A stretch of DNA of 35,742 nt from Candidatus Hodarchaeota archaeon (GCA_016840035.1 JAEOTC010000240.1:1-35742), one strand, 5' to 3'; shown: positions 16,567 through 25,276, counted from the stretch's first letter. Numbers and translations: made by a program. Notes: generated by a model not told the origin, from the sequence alone.

Positions 16567-17934
16567 ATGGAATCTACAGTAGAAAAAACGACGAGTGAGA
16601 CAAAAATTTCTACAAAGGATATGCTGTATGTTTTTGCTGTTATCCTAATTCTTGTAGCATGTTTTGACCTTGTAGGAAATATAATTACGTTTGGAATTTT
16701 CTTTGGAATTTTTAATGATATAATCCAGGTAACAGAAGCAAATGAATCCATATTAAATTTATTCCTGAACTTAGGTGCTCAGATCGGGGCTATTGTTGGA
16801 TTCTCACTCCTTTATAAAGCTGGAAAAATCGAACCTGAAGAAAAAACTACCCCTCCAGGCCAACATCTCCTTACCACATATCTCTTACACGCAATGAACA
16901 TCTTTTTGCTATTTATTATCATTCTCCCTTTGGATAGCGTTTTAAAGGAACTAGGATTCACCACAGACTCACCTTACGATACAATTGCCCCCACAGCAGC
17001 AACTATCAATGATCCAGTATTCATAATACTATTCTTTAGCGTTTTGGCTATAGGAGCACCAATTTGGGAAGAATTAGTTTTTCGACGAACATTAATTCCA
17101 CTATTTGAAAGAAGGGGCATGGGTCAAACATGGGCGTTAGTTTTTTCAAGTTTAATCTTTTCTTTACAACATACTCCCACGGATCTCTATAATGGGTCAG
17201 CAGGTTTTGCAATCGAACATTTTTTCAGTACTTTTTTTGGTGGGTTACTTCTTGGCTTTCTATATTTAAGAACCCGGAATATTATCTGGCCAATACTATT
17301 TCATTCATTAACAAATAGTTTTGCCCTTCTAGGTGAATTTTCAGATATTAGCCTTCCAGGTGTGGGATATTCCGTTTTAAGTGGATTCATGATATATTGG
17401 ACACTTATTGCTCTCGGAGTTGGGGCTTTAGCTTCGGCATATTTCTTTATAAAGTTGCTTGGGTCTGGAAGAGATGAATTTAAACCGTTTTGGATTCATA
17501 TTTTGTCAGAAACGAAAACTCGATCTGTATCGTTATTAAAATTCGGTGGTTTCTTAATTATCTTTGTATTGATATCAGGTGTTGTTCCAATTTTCCTTGA
17601 TTTATTCGAAGAGGTATTGAATCCTGGAACGGAATCTGAATTGTTAACCTACCTCCTAATTCAAGGTCTCTTTTATGTAGTGTTCATTGCAGGATTATGT
17701 TTATTTGTTTTTAATATGAACCCTATTAGCAATCCGATTTTTGTTTCAAAATTTTTAGAAGCAGATTGGATAAAACCAGTTTTACGCCGACCAGATTTCG
17801 TTCCAACAGTACAAACTGCACAGACTGCAGGGAAAACTCAGTTCTGTATTTCATGTGGAAACGAAATTCTTCCAAGTGCGAAGTACTGTGCATTTTGTGG
17901 AGCTGATCTTAGTTTCTTAAAGAATGTAAGATAA
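16567..17934 (+). CDS. CPBP-family intramembrane metalloprotease with C-terminal zinc ribbon
   Basis: The protein has 455 aa from ATG 16567, with GAGGTG about 7 nt upstream. The Abi/CPBP (Rce1-like) core shows its three motifs: WEELVFRR (Glu168, Glu169, Arg173), FSLQH (His202) and HSLTN (His246, Asn250). These residues form the membrane-embedded active site in the family, whose members cleave prenylated CAAX proteins, bacteriocins or other membrane substrates. At least nine TM segments are predicted, with three or more after the core. The C-terminus is a soluble zinc ribbon, Cys427, Cys430, Cys441 and Cys444 (FCISCGNEI...YCAFCGADL), likely in the cytoplasm. It lies 16 nt after the UbiA gene. 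A link with prenyl chemistry is attractive but rests on neighbourhood only. Confidence 0.9.
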   Translation: MESTVEKTTSETKISTKDMLYVFAVILILVACFDLVGNIITFGIFFGIFNDIIQVTEANESILNLFLNLGAQIGAIVGFSLLYKAGKIEPEEKTTPPGQHLLTTYLLHAMNIFLLFIIILPLDSVLKELGFTTDSPYDTIAPTAATINDPVFIILFFSVLAIGAPIWEELVFRRTLIPLFERRGMGQTWALVFSSLIFSLQHTPTDLYNGSAGFAIEHFFSTFFGGLLLGFLYLRTRNIIWPILFHSLTNSFALLGEFSDISLPGVGYSVLSGFMIYWTLIALGVGALASAYFFIKLLGSGRDEFKPFWIHILSETKTRSVSLLKFGGFLIIFVLISGVVPIFLDLFEEVLNPGTESELLTYLLIQGLFYVVFIAGLCLFVFNMNPISNPIFVSKFLEADWIKPVLRRPDFVPTVQTAQTAGKTQFCISCGNEILPSAKYCAFCGADLSFLKNVR

Positions 17935-18037
17935 ATTTCAAAGGATTATCATAATAGACGTATCTCCAAGCTCTGATCCGCAATAGAGTTCAAGTCACGC
18001 TCAAAATCGATAAATTCGAGAAAGTAGGTATCAAACC

Positions 18038-19351
18038 ATGGAAATAAGTCAAAATTCAGGAATGAGAAACCGTTTTCTCCCTTTCAAGTATCCTGACTTC
18101 GGAAAACTCTTTTTAGGTCAATTTATTTCCAATATTGGTTCGCAATTTTCGTATATGGCACTCCAGTTCTTGATCTTTGATCTTACAGGGGATCTAGTTA
18201 TGATGGCTGTACTCGCAATTACCGAAGCTGTACCTATCATACTTATTGGTCCGTTCGCAGGAGTTCTCATTGATAGATATGATAGAAAGTATATCATGGC
18301 AATTGCAAATGGTTTCCAAGCAGTAGTAATTTTCTTAATTCCCCTCACGGCTATATATACTGGATCAACTCGTATTATAGCAATATTAGTTCTAGCTTTT
18401 CTGAATTCCGCATTTGCTCGATTCTTCTTTCCTGCAAGAGGAGCATCTATTCCAAGATTAATTGAGGATAAAGAGGATCTGTTTGGAGCGAACTCATTAA
18501 GTGCGGGGGCGTATCAAACATCCGCTTTAATTGGACCTATGTTGGCTGGAATAATAATAGGGATTTATGGTTATCAAATTCCCTTTATAATCGACAGCTT
18601 AACATTTATTTTCTCCTCTATTTGTATTTTGTCGATTTCGACCTCATTAAAGGTAACTTCACGATCTAAACAAAGTCCATTTCAGGATTTAGAGGAAGGT
18701 GCGAGGTTTATCAAGGGATTCTTACCCATCTTCTACCTTTTAATCATCTTTTCAGTTCTAATGTTTGCAGGTGGAGCGACCCTATTTCTAATAGTTCCTT
18801 TTCTAGAAATTGAATTTGGGTTAACATCTCGTGGCCCGAGAGAGTTTGTCTTTGGTTTATTTTCCGCATTATCAGCTACTGTAGGAATGCTGTTTGCAGT
18901 TTTTCTTTCAAGGAAAAAGCAATTACGAAGACCAATTACATTGATAACATACTCACTAGTTCTTGCTGGTATAATGCTCATTGGATTTGGCGCTTCAACT
19001 GCTCTTTGGATGCTAGCAATTGCGTGGATAGGTTTTGGGACAATAGAAGTCGCAGTAGGGATACCTTTACAAACAATTGCTCAAGAAACAGTCCCTGATG
19101 AACTTCGGGGAAAAGTATTTTCTTTCATCAATTTAGCAATTACTTTTTCCCAAATAATTGGGATGGGATTCGTTGGTCTATTAGCTGCCGGGCCTCTTGC
19201 ATTACGGGGGACTTTTACGGTAAGTGGTCTTTTCATGATCATTATTGCTTTTTTCGGATTCCTCTTCTTAAACCGAAAGGATCTAGAAGGTATCGCTACC
19301 CAAAAACGTGAGGAATTTCGTGCTAAACCACGAGAAGTTATGTCACAGTAG
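18038..19351 (+). CDS. MFS transporter, drug/siderophore exporter-like
   Basis: This 437-aa major facilitator has about twelve TM segments. The N-terminal half shows FGKLFLGQFISNIGSQFSYM and the loop 2-3 motif A, GVLIDRYDRKYIM, both typical of the MFS_3 / EntS / MefA-like exporters. The central loop (SRSKQSPFQDLEEGARFIKG) and the second half (QTIAQETVPDELRGKVFSF) also match that group, which exports macrolides, enterobactin or similar compounds. The start is ATG 18038 with GTAGGT about 7 nt upstream. The gene is 103 nt after the protease gene; it may share that transcript. Its last 14 nt overlap the end of the convergent helicase gene. The substrate is unknown. Confidence 0.9.
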   Translation: MEISQNSGMRNRFLPFKYPDFGKLFLGQFISNIGSQFSYMALQFLIFDLTGDLVMMAVLAITEAVPIILIGPFAGVLIDRYDRKYIMAIANGFQAVVIFLIPLTAIYTGSTRIIAILVLAFLNSAFARFFFPARGASIPRLIEDKEDLFGANSLSAGAYQTSALIGPMLAGIIIGIYGYQIPFIIDSLTFIFSSICILSISTSLKVTSRSKQSPFQDLEEGARFIKGFLPIFYLLIIFSVLMFAGGATLFLIVPFLEIEFGLTSRGPREFVFGLFSALSATVGMLFAVFLSRKKQLRRPITLITYSLVLAGIMLIGFGASTALWMLAIAWIGFGTIEVAVGIPLQTIAQETVPDELRGKVFSFINLAITFSQIIGMGFVGLLAAGPLALRGTFTVSGLFMIIIAFFGFLFLNRKDLEGIATQKREEFRAKPREVMSQ

Positions 19352-20894
19352 TGGCATTTGTTAATTTAGCATATTCCTTGACTTTTGCTTCTTCACTTGT
19401 TCCTTGAAGGACGAGGACATACTCTATACATCCTCTAGCGCGTTCTCGACGCTGGGTCATATCATCCAGATTACTAGTAATATCTAAATGGATAACTACG
19501 TCTGCCTCCTCTAAATTCAACCCTCGACCACCAACTGGTGTAAATATTAAAACATTCACATCTTCGGTGCGAAATTGGTCTAAGATTATATGGCGAGATT
19601 CTTCTTTAGTCTTCCCAGAGAGATATTTGACTCCTGGATACTGCAAAGTTTCCAATATCATCTTTAATTGTTCCCCCAGAGCTAAATATCGAGTGAACAA
19701 GAGTACTTTGGCCCCACGAATTATGTGCTCGTGAATAATATTAATTGCTTTCTCAACTTTAGGATGAATTAAACCCCGAGTGGTGGTTTCTTCTGGTTTA
19801 TCATATCTTGGTAAATCAACTCTGTAAGATATGATTTCTGAACTAACCTCACGCAGAGATTGGAAGACTTCTTGGTTCTCATCCTTCTTCGTATAACGGA
19901 GATATTCTCCTGGAGTGCTTTCCAGTAACAATAACCGAGCATGAGTTAATTTGAAGAGTAACGCAAATGCATTGATAAGCTGAATGCGGTCTTCATTGTT
20001 TTCTACTTTGTGTTTACCTAATCTAATTGGATACGATCTCTGTTCTCCTCGTAAGCGGTCTAAAGCTCCCCCATAGGATAATTTAACAATTTCAAGTCTA
20101 CTCAAATTAGGATCAAGAATTTCTTGAATGGTACCAACAGGTTTTGTAAGTAAATTAGAGATAGTTTGATCGTTATGGACATAATCCTCTCTCACAATGG
20201 GGTTAATTTGTGTGATAGTCTCATAGGGGGATAGATCTAAACGAGACATTTGATGAGCATCTTCTCCAAGGACTTGTACGATGAATTTTGCTTTATGTTG
20301 ATCTCGCGTACCGGACATGGCAAGGATAGGAAAATTATTCTTTTTACGTACTTGAAATAATTCTTGGAAGTATTTGGACAGACGAAAACCTGACATAGAA
20401 CGAGCTAAGAGATCAGTCGCTTCATCTACAATACATAATGAAACATTGGCAAAGATGTCAACCTTGAGTCTTGATTTGATTTGGAACCGATCATTCATCA
20501 AAGTTTGAATTGGGGAAAAGATTACCTGAGATGCTTGATACATCTTCATCTTTTGAGATAGATTTAGCCCTTTTCCACCCGTTTGAGGATTGAAAAGATA
20601 GCCCAGCTGGTCAACAAAGCCGAATTTTTTACCCATTTCAACTGCTTGACGACAGCGTAAACCTGCTGCTTCACGAGCGGAAGTAAAGATAAATTGTTTT
20701 CCTGGTTCAGCCATCTTTAGCTTTAGTAGCACTAGAAGAGCAATAATAGTTTTTCCAGTTCCATAAGGGTAGTTTAACAAGATGGACTTAGAATCTTGAT
20801 GAAGGGAGAGAATTTCTTGTACAGCTTGTAATTGATAGTCTCGTTTGTCAATTGTCAAGCCTTGAAGTAATTTATCCGTTATCTCCAGAACCAT
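19338..20894 (-). CDS. SF2 helicase/translocase, Hef/FANCM-like core
   Basis: This 518-aa protein is a DNA- or RNA-dependent ATPase. Domain 1 has a Q-like RDYQLQAV (18-25), Walker A YPYGTGKT (42-49), motif II VDEATD (DEAT at 157-160, in place of DEAH/DEAD) and motif III SGT (194-196). Domain 2 has VLLFTRYLALGEQL, YLSGKTKEESR, motif V TPVGGRGLNLEEADVVIHLD, and motif VI QRRERARG (481-488). The order and motif V resemble archaeal Hef and SNF2-like enzymes, but there is no ERCC4 nuclease domain. Residues about 210-360 form a helical insert of the kind seen in Hef/FANCM. All ATPase residues look intact. It is divergent from the DinB-like gene across a region with an inverted repeat. A role in DNA repair or remodelling is likely but unspecified. 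Confidence 0.85.
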   Translation of the reverse strand: MVLEITDKLLQGLTIDKRDYQLQAVQEILSLHQDSKSILLNYPYGTGKTIIALLVLLKLKMAEPGKQFIFTSAREAAGLRCRQAVEMGKKFGFVDQLGYLFNPQTGGKGLNLSQKMKMYQASQVIFSPIQTLMNDRFQIKSRLKVDIFANVSLCIVDEATDLLARSMSGFRLSKYFQELFQVRKKNNFPILAMSGTRDQHKAKFIVQVLGEDAHQMSRLDLSPYETITQINPIVREDYVHNDQTISNLLTKPVGTIQEILDPNLSRLEIVKLSYGGALDRLRGEQRSYPIRLGKHKVENNEDRIQLINAFALLFKLTHARLLLLESTPGEYLRYTKKDENQEVFQSLREVSSEIISYRVDLPRYDKPEETTTRGLIHPKVEKAINIIHEHIIRGAKVLLFTRYLALGEQLKMILETLQYPGVKYLSGKTKEESRHIILDQFRTEDVNVLIFTPVGGRGLNLEEADVVIHLDITSNLDDMTQRRERARGCIEYVLVLQGTSEEAKVKEYAKLTNATTVT

Positions 20895-20902
20895 TTAAGC
20901 TC

Positions 20903-20926
20903 AAGGGTGCTAGAGGAGTCACCCTT
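20903..20926. promoter_or_regulatory. Inverted repeat in the helicase/DinB-like divergent promoter
   Basis: AAGGGTG at 20903-20909 and CACCCTT at 20920-20926 form a perfect 7-bp inverted repeat with a 10-nt spacer. It begins 9 nt upstream of the helicase ATG and lies before the DinB-like start, so it could be an operator for both genes or a leader hairpin of the helicase mRNA. Confidence 0.45.
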
Positions 20927-20966
20927 AAAAGTACTTCAGTTATGTTCAAAGGTTGGATGGTTCACA

Positions 20967-21467
20967 ATGGAAGAACTAATTGCAGTACTGGAAAAACGTC
21001 GGAAAGGTATCGTCTATCTACTTAAAATGATACCCCTCGACATTTGGGATTGGAAACCTGGTTCTGGGATGAGAACAACGGCTGAATTAGCTAATCACTT
21101 GGCTTCAAGCCCACTAATGCTTCTAGAGTTATTTAAAGGAGACTTGAAAACCGGCGAGGAGTTTCAAGAACTTGAGAAACAAAACTTCCCTCTTAACGCG
21201 CAGGGATTAGTAAAACTGTATGACAAGGGTCTTCAAAAATTAGTCGCATATCTCAAAGAACATCTTGAAGAAGCACGAGAGAAGAATGTCAAATTCTTTT
21301 ACCAGGAAGAAAAAAGCTCATTATATCATGAGATATTCGAGGAGATCGGTCATGAATGGTTTCATTCAGGCCAATTATTCACCTATCTACGAATTAATAA
21401 TGTCTCGGTAGATATGGGAACTTATTACGGCTATAAAGATCCCGATGAAAGTATTCCCCCTAATTAG
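20967..21467 (+). CDS. DinB/YfiT-fold protein (putative metal-dependent enzyme)
   Basis: The protein has 166 aa from ATG 20967; a GTG at 20907 in the same frame would add 20 residues but would run through the inverted repeat and lie only 12 nt from the divergent helicase gene. The four-helix DinB fold is shown by IVYLLKMIPLDIWDWKPGSGMRTTAELANHL, here split as IPLDIWDWKP and MRTTAELANHLASS, and by GHEWFHSGQLFTYLR. The three His of the metal triad (ANHLA, and H and H of HEWFH) are all present. Family members act as thiol transferases or are damage-induced proteins of unknown activity. Its divergent partner is a helicase, which fits a stress or repair setting but does not prove it. Confidence 0.75.
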   Translation: MEELIAVLEKRRKGIVYLLKMIPLDIWDWKPGSGMRTTAELANHLASSPLMLLELFKGDLKTGEEFQELEKQNFPLNAQGLVKLYDKGLQKLVAYLKEHLEEAREKNVKFFYQEEKSSLYHEIFEEIGHEWFHSGQLFTYLRINNVSVDMGTYYGYKDPDESIPPN

Positions 21468-22329
21468 ATACTTTTTCATTAAAAGAAAGGGGAAAGACAA
21501 GGTTGAAAGTTGATTGTGTTAACCAACATCGTAGGTTGAAGTAGGCAGCAATATATTGGAAATATTGAATGAGCAGACGATAGCTTTGTAGTGAGGATAA
21601 ATAGTGATTAAAAGGAATGCAGAAACTTAATCTAGTTGAAACACTATTTAATTGTTCTAATTCAATCGTGACTGGTTCAGTTTCAAACCAAGTGAGTGTA
21701 GTGATGCAGAAATTTACTAAAAAGTGTTCATCACCATAAATGATTGGATTTGGTTCGAAGTAAGAATTACTATGTCCATTCCCTACTTGAATATGAAATC
21801 GTACGCGAGAAGGATTAGAGTATGAACCCCAACTTTTGGATAGAACACCTGATAAAGGTGAAGGTGTCAATGGAGGAGGAAAACTTAGTATTTGAATCAA
21901 ATCAGAAGCAATTAACGTACTTAGTTTCTGTCGAAGGGATGCAGTTTGTAATGTCTTGAAGAGATAGGGAAGCGAAGAACCAGATGTATCCTGTAATAAT
22001 CGTGTACCAAGTCCCATTATGAGGCTAGCGGTGCGTAATTCATGAACGAGATCTTCAATCCACGATTTTTGGAAGGATAATGGTGAAGATGACTTCTTAT
22101 GACAGGAATAAACGCTGTAGATCGAATGTGATTCCTCTAGAAGATTATAACCTACATCTTGAATTTTCAACTGGGAGAGACGGGGGGAAGACTGAGAAGG
22201 ATTAAGCCCACTGATCTCAGCAAATGACTGTGTAAAGTAAAGGATGGAATCATCATCTGCAATAATGTAGGGTTGAAATGGACTCGTGAAGACATTTTCC
22301 GTTGTTAAGTGCCGATGTGTCATGACCAT
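21460..22329 (-). CDS. Degenerate histidine-kinase-like protein (PAS-like, HisKA, broken HATPase)
   Basis: The protein has 289 aa. Residues 18-60 look like a short PAS-type sensor (PYIIADDDSILYFTQSFAEI). Residues 87-150 are a dimerisation/phosphoacceptor helix pair with the H-box LVHELRTAS (His96); Ala replaces the usual Pro after HELRT. The ATPase-like part has YGDEHFLVNFCITTL (198-212) at the N-box position and ends with FNLVFPL. The Asn of the N-box and the DxGxG and GxG boxes are missing, so ATP binding is unlikely. The coding part is also rich in Ser and Pro. It overlaps the convergent DinB-like stop by 8 nt. It is the last gene of a three-gene minus-strand operon. It might receive phosphate or dimerise with a real kinase, or sense without phosphotransfer. 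Confidence 0.7.
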   Translation of the reverse strand: MVMTHRHLTTENVFTSPFQPYIIADDDSILYFTQSFAEISGLNPSQSSPRLSQLKIQDVGYNLLEESHSIYSVYSCHKKSSSPLSFQKSWIEDLVHELRTASLIMGLGTRLLQDTSGSSLPYLFKTLQTASLRQKLSTLIASDLIQILSFPPPLTPSPLSGVLSKSWGSYSNPSRVRFHIQVGNGHSNSYFEPNPIIYGDEHFLVNFCITTLTWFETEPVTIELEQLNSVSTRLSFCIPFNHYLSSLQSYRLLIQYFQYIAAYFNLRCWLTQSTFNLVFPLSFNEKVSN

Positions 22330-22357
22330 TCCCAGATTCTTTAGATAATGTATATCA

Positions 22358-22681
22358 TTAAGTGATTTTGTCTTTCATTTCACAATCAATAACTTCTTCG
22401 TACCGTAGATCTTCATTTATTAGAAGAGGATTTGAATCGTAGATCTTCAAGAATCCAACCTTGTTTGTTTGCATTTCAAAATAGAATTGTGATTCGGTTA
22501 TTTCCCCAAGTGCATCTAAGAACGCTTGAACCTGAGGTAGAATACTCTCGTGACCTTGTGTGAATTTACAGACGATTTCTGACTCGTGTAGCTCAAAATC
22601 ACTAATAAATGTCAGAGGTAAAAGAACTGAAAGTAATCCGCGGTTTAGAGATGGATTCGACGAAATTACTGTCCCAGACAT
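22358..22681 (-). CDS. Hypothetical small soluble protein in the degenerate-kinase operon
   Basis: The protein has 107 aa from ATG 22681, which has GGAG 6 nt upstream; a GTG at 22723 in frame would add a Lys-rich segment but overlaps the upstream peptide gene. The sequence alternates strands and helices: RGLLSVLLPLTFISDFELHE, EIVCKFTQGH, QVQAFLDALGEIT, FYFEMQTNKVGFLKIYD. It has no signal or membrane segment. I do not recognise the family; a small alpha/beta sensor-like fold is possible. The degenerate kinase gene starts 28 nt downstream, so the two are probably co-expressed and may act together. Confidence 0.55.
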   Translation of the reverse strand: MSGTVISSNPSLNRGLLSVLLPLTFISDFELHESEIVCKFTQGHESILPQVQAFLDALGEITESQFYFEMQTNKVGFLKIYDSNPLLINEDLRYEEVIDCEMKDKIT

Positions 22682-22712
22682 TAAAATCTCCAAATTTTTT
22701 TTCAACTTTTTT

Positions 22713-22847
22713 TTAAGTTGCACCTGGAGGAGGGGGAGGAGGATTCAAAGTTGGATCGGCAATTCCGATAAAAACGGTTAATACCATTAGAAATGTCATA
22801 AGAATTAATGGTAATAATTTGTAAAAGTTAATCTTACTTGGTTTCAT
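22713..22847 (-). CDS. 44-aa membrane peptide with poly-Pro tail
   Basis: The frame runs from ATG 22847 to TAA 22713. The peptide starts MKPSKINFYK, has one hydrophobic segment (LLPLILMTFLMVLTVFIGI) and ends DPTLNPPPPPPGAT. This is a plausible signal-anchor or tail-exposed microprotein. It overlaps the possible upstream GTG start of the 107-aa gene and lies 31 nt before that gene's likely ATG, so it could be the first gene of that operon. No family is recognised. A chance frame cannot be excluded, but the ordered layout of basic start, one TM and Pro tail favours a real product. Confidence 0.45.
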   Translation of the reverse strand: MKPSKINFYKLLPLILMTFLMVLTVFIGIADPTLNPPPPPPGAT

Positions 22848-23013
22848 AATTTGCTTTCGGTTTCGAAGTTTTTGGAACATTTTTAGATCATCCGTTAGTT
22901 TATTTTTATTTTGGTTTTAGTATTTAGTTTATAGATAAAAAAATAGATAAGTTTAATGAAGGAGAAAAACTGCATGTATTAGTACTATCTTCGCTTTGAT
23001 TAATTCCGATTAT

Positions 23014-24483
23014 ATGGATAAATTAATGGTTGTGTTCATGTCCCTAGAGAATCTTGATGAATTGATTAGTTTAAAGGAAGAAGGAGAGTTTATTAAAGAT
23101 TTCTTGAATATCTGGGACATTATTCGTGCTATGATGAAATCTGAAGAACATAAATATAAAACATGGCGGAATTGGGGGAGTCTTGCTGAAAAATTACTCC
23201 ATGAAACTACTTTACCTTTCTATAAGAAATGGAAGCATTTGGAATACATTCACTATGTTGAATCATATATAATTAGTTATTCTTCGATTTTATTCCACAT
23301 GGATGGTATGAGTTTGTTGATACCAAGAAAACTCATTCTACATGAAGCCAATGTTGCCGAAGGGGAAGTATATGAACTTCTACAAACAGAACCTACCCTA
23401 TTGCAATTCAGGAAAGTCATTTCTCATTTAACAAGAGATTACAACTATGCCTTACGTAAAACAGATGTAAAAATCCTTCAGAAACTTTCTAATCCCCGTT
23501 TTTCGAAATCCTTGGATAAATTCCCAAAAATGCGTGAGTTAGCATATGGGACCCGTCAGGATGTTAGAACTGTATCGAGTAGACTGGATTTTTTAAACGA
23601 GAGTGAGATTCTTGGTATGTTCTATTCAGTTGATATGGGAAAAATCGGTTATCAAACAGCAATTTTTCTCCATGATATCAAAGTTCCAGAAATACCTGCA
23701 GAAGTCAGAGATTATGTATTTTACGATTTTCCTGCGCCTACTCTCCAAAAATATGTTGCTGTTGTTCAATATCCTTATACAGATTCCGAAATTATCTCAC
23801 ACCTTGAATCTTCGTTTCAAACCTCATCAGGAGCATTTACAATTGTCACAAAACAGTTTCGTAATTGGAATCTTGCGGGATTAACTCCTAAGCCGGAGGA
23901 GCGTTGGAAATTACGTCCCCCATTACTTCAACCTGGTGGTAGCTGGTTACGTGATTTGATTGTCGGGAATATTGGATTTGAATATAACCTGGATCCTGAG
24001 TATGATTATTATCAACTTTCTCTTCAAGAAGCAGAACTACTTGGTTATATTAGTCAATATTCAACCATGGATGATGCATCTCTAGAAAAACAGTTAAAAC
24101 GGTCTAGAAAGAGTATTAACGTAGATTGGAAAAATCTTCTTCGTAATGGAATCATAAACCGATTTCCAACATTCACTAACATTGGACTCGGTTCATGGGT
24201 TTATTTTTTCATCTCAAATATACCCAACAAAAGATTCCGAAGCTTACTCCAACATTTCAAGTTTTTTCCATTTACAAACGTTTTCTATAATGAAAAGAAA
24301 GGAACAATGGTGGGAATGGTTATCATTCCTTTAGAATGGACAAATTCACTCTTGTATCGTTTTGCCTCGATGTATAGTGAATTACTAGGCGTAGATATGA
24401 GCTATTATATCGGTCCAGACATTCTCGTGCGTTGGAGTACGAATATTCAGAAAACCTTCGATTGGAAACGATTTGAAAAATGA
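23014..24483 (+). CDS. Transcription regulator with two Lrp/AsnC-like winged-helix units
   Basis: The protein has 489 aa from ATG 23014; TTG 22996 in frame would add six residues. Numbers below count from TTG 22996. After about 140 helical residues comes a first winged-helix unit, about 158-210 (VKILQKLSNPRF, KMRELAYGTRQDVRTVSSRLDFL split here as RTVSSRLDFL and NESEILGMFY), followed by an alpha/beta segment like the ligand-binding part of Lrp proteins (YQTAIFLHDI, KYVAVVQYPY). A second unit at about 342-398 (LQEAELLGYISQY, SLEKQLKRSRKSINVDWKNL) is again followed by such a segment (SWVYFFISNI). The tandem design gives a pseudo-dimer. It is divergent from the microprotein/degenerate kinase operon and may control it. 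No target site is identified. Confidence 0.65.
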   Translation: MDKLMVVFMSLENLDELISLKEEGEFIKDFLNIWDIIRAMMKSEEHKYKTWRNWGSLAEKLLHETTLPFYKKWKHLEYIHYVESYIISYSSILFHMDGMSLLIPRKLILHEANVAEGEVYELLQTEPTLLQFRKVISHLTRDYNYALRKTDVKILQKLSNPRFSKSLDKFPKMRELAYGTRQDVRTVSSRLDFLNESEILGMFYSVDMGKIGYQTAIFLHDIKVPEIPAEVRDYVFYDFPAPTLQKYVAVVQYPYTDSEIISHLESSFQTSSGAFTIVTKQFRNWNLAGLTPKPEERWKLRPPLLQPGGSWLRDLIVGNIGFEYNLDPEYDYYQLSLQEAELLGYISQYSTMDDASLEKQLKRSRKSINVDWKNLLRNGIINRFPTFTNIGLGSWVYFFISNIPNKRFRSLLQHFKFFPFTNVFYNEKKGTMVGMVIIPLEWTNSLLYRFASMYSELLGVDMSYYIGPDILVRWSTNIQKTFDWKRFEK

Positions 24484-24495
24484 ATCGAGGGAAAA

Positions 24496-25251
24496 TTAGA
24501 ATAAGAGGGAGAGGCACGTTAATGCTCCTTCACATTTCTGAAATTCAGACATCTCAAGAGTGATCACTTCAAATCCTTCTTCGGTAAGCTGTTGATATGT
24601 ATGAGGATATCCTGAGGGAAGTAAGGTTACTTTGTTAATAGTTAAAGTATTAGTAGCATATTGTTCATCTGGTGTAATCACTATTTTCTTAAAAGAGTCA
24701 AGTACTGGGTGATTAGAGACTTTGTCATTAACAAGAACAGTATTCGAATGAAGAAACGTGACATGGCTTTTGAGGTGAATTATTGTATCATCAATTATCC
24801 TTTTCACCTCGAGTTTTAACCAATTTGAAAGTTGGTTTATTCCTTCGACATTTGTGCGTTGTGAAACTCCAGAAATTAGATAGTTTGGTAAGTGGACGAC
24901 ATCCCCTCCCTCAATCGTCCCTGGAGTATTGGTAGCTTTAATTTTCAAATATTCGGACAGAAATTCAGAGACTGTTTGTTCCTCCCCTCTTCTACTCTCT
25001 GCACCCATGCGTGAAATCAACGCTCGTTTTCCATGGATAATTGCTGTATCTTCAACAAAACAGCAATCTGGAAATCTATCTTCAGGTGAAAGCTTGAATA
25101 CTTCTAAGCCTAATTCGGATAGTATGTCGCAATAATATTTATGTTGTTGTTTTGCTTTCCGAGTGCTGACTGAAGAATGCATTGGGTGGGAAGAAATGCA
25201 TCTAGGAAAGGAATTACTCGGTTCACGAACAAGAGCACGCTTTATTTCCAA
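24496..25251 (-). CDS. Dimethylarginine dimethylaminohydrolase-type amidinohydrolase (DDAH family)
   Basis: The protein has 251 aa from TTG 25251. Diagnostic family motifs are FPDCCFVEDTAII (60-72), GTIEGGDVVHL (111-121), IIHLKSHVTFL with His159, and the C-terminal EGALTCLSLLF with the nucleophile Cys246. In the family these residues hydrolyse N-methylated arginine to citrulline and methylamine, or related guanidino substrates, via a covalent Cys intermediate; all are present. The closest established members are eukaryotic and bacterial DDAH. The natural substrate here may be methylarginine, arginine or another guanidine. It stands alone on the minus strand. A TATA-like sequence centred near 25280 lies 26-32 nt upstream of the start, so the mRNA may be leaderless. 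Confidence 0.9.
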   Translation of the reverse strand: MEIKRALVREPSNSFPRCISSHPMHSSVSTRKAKQQHKYYCDILSELGLEVFKLSPEDRFPDCCFVEDTAIIHGKRALISRMGAESRRGEEQTVSEFLSEYLKIKATNTPGTIEGGDVVHLPNYLISGVSQRTNVEGINQLSNWLKLEVKRIIDDTIIHLKSHVTFLHSNTVLVNDKVSNHPVLDSFKKIVITPDEQYATNTLTINKVTLLPSGYPHTYQQLTEEGFEVITLEMSEFQKCEGALTCLSLLF

Positions 25252-25276
25252 GGGATTGTCACCAGTAAATTACGAG

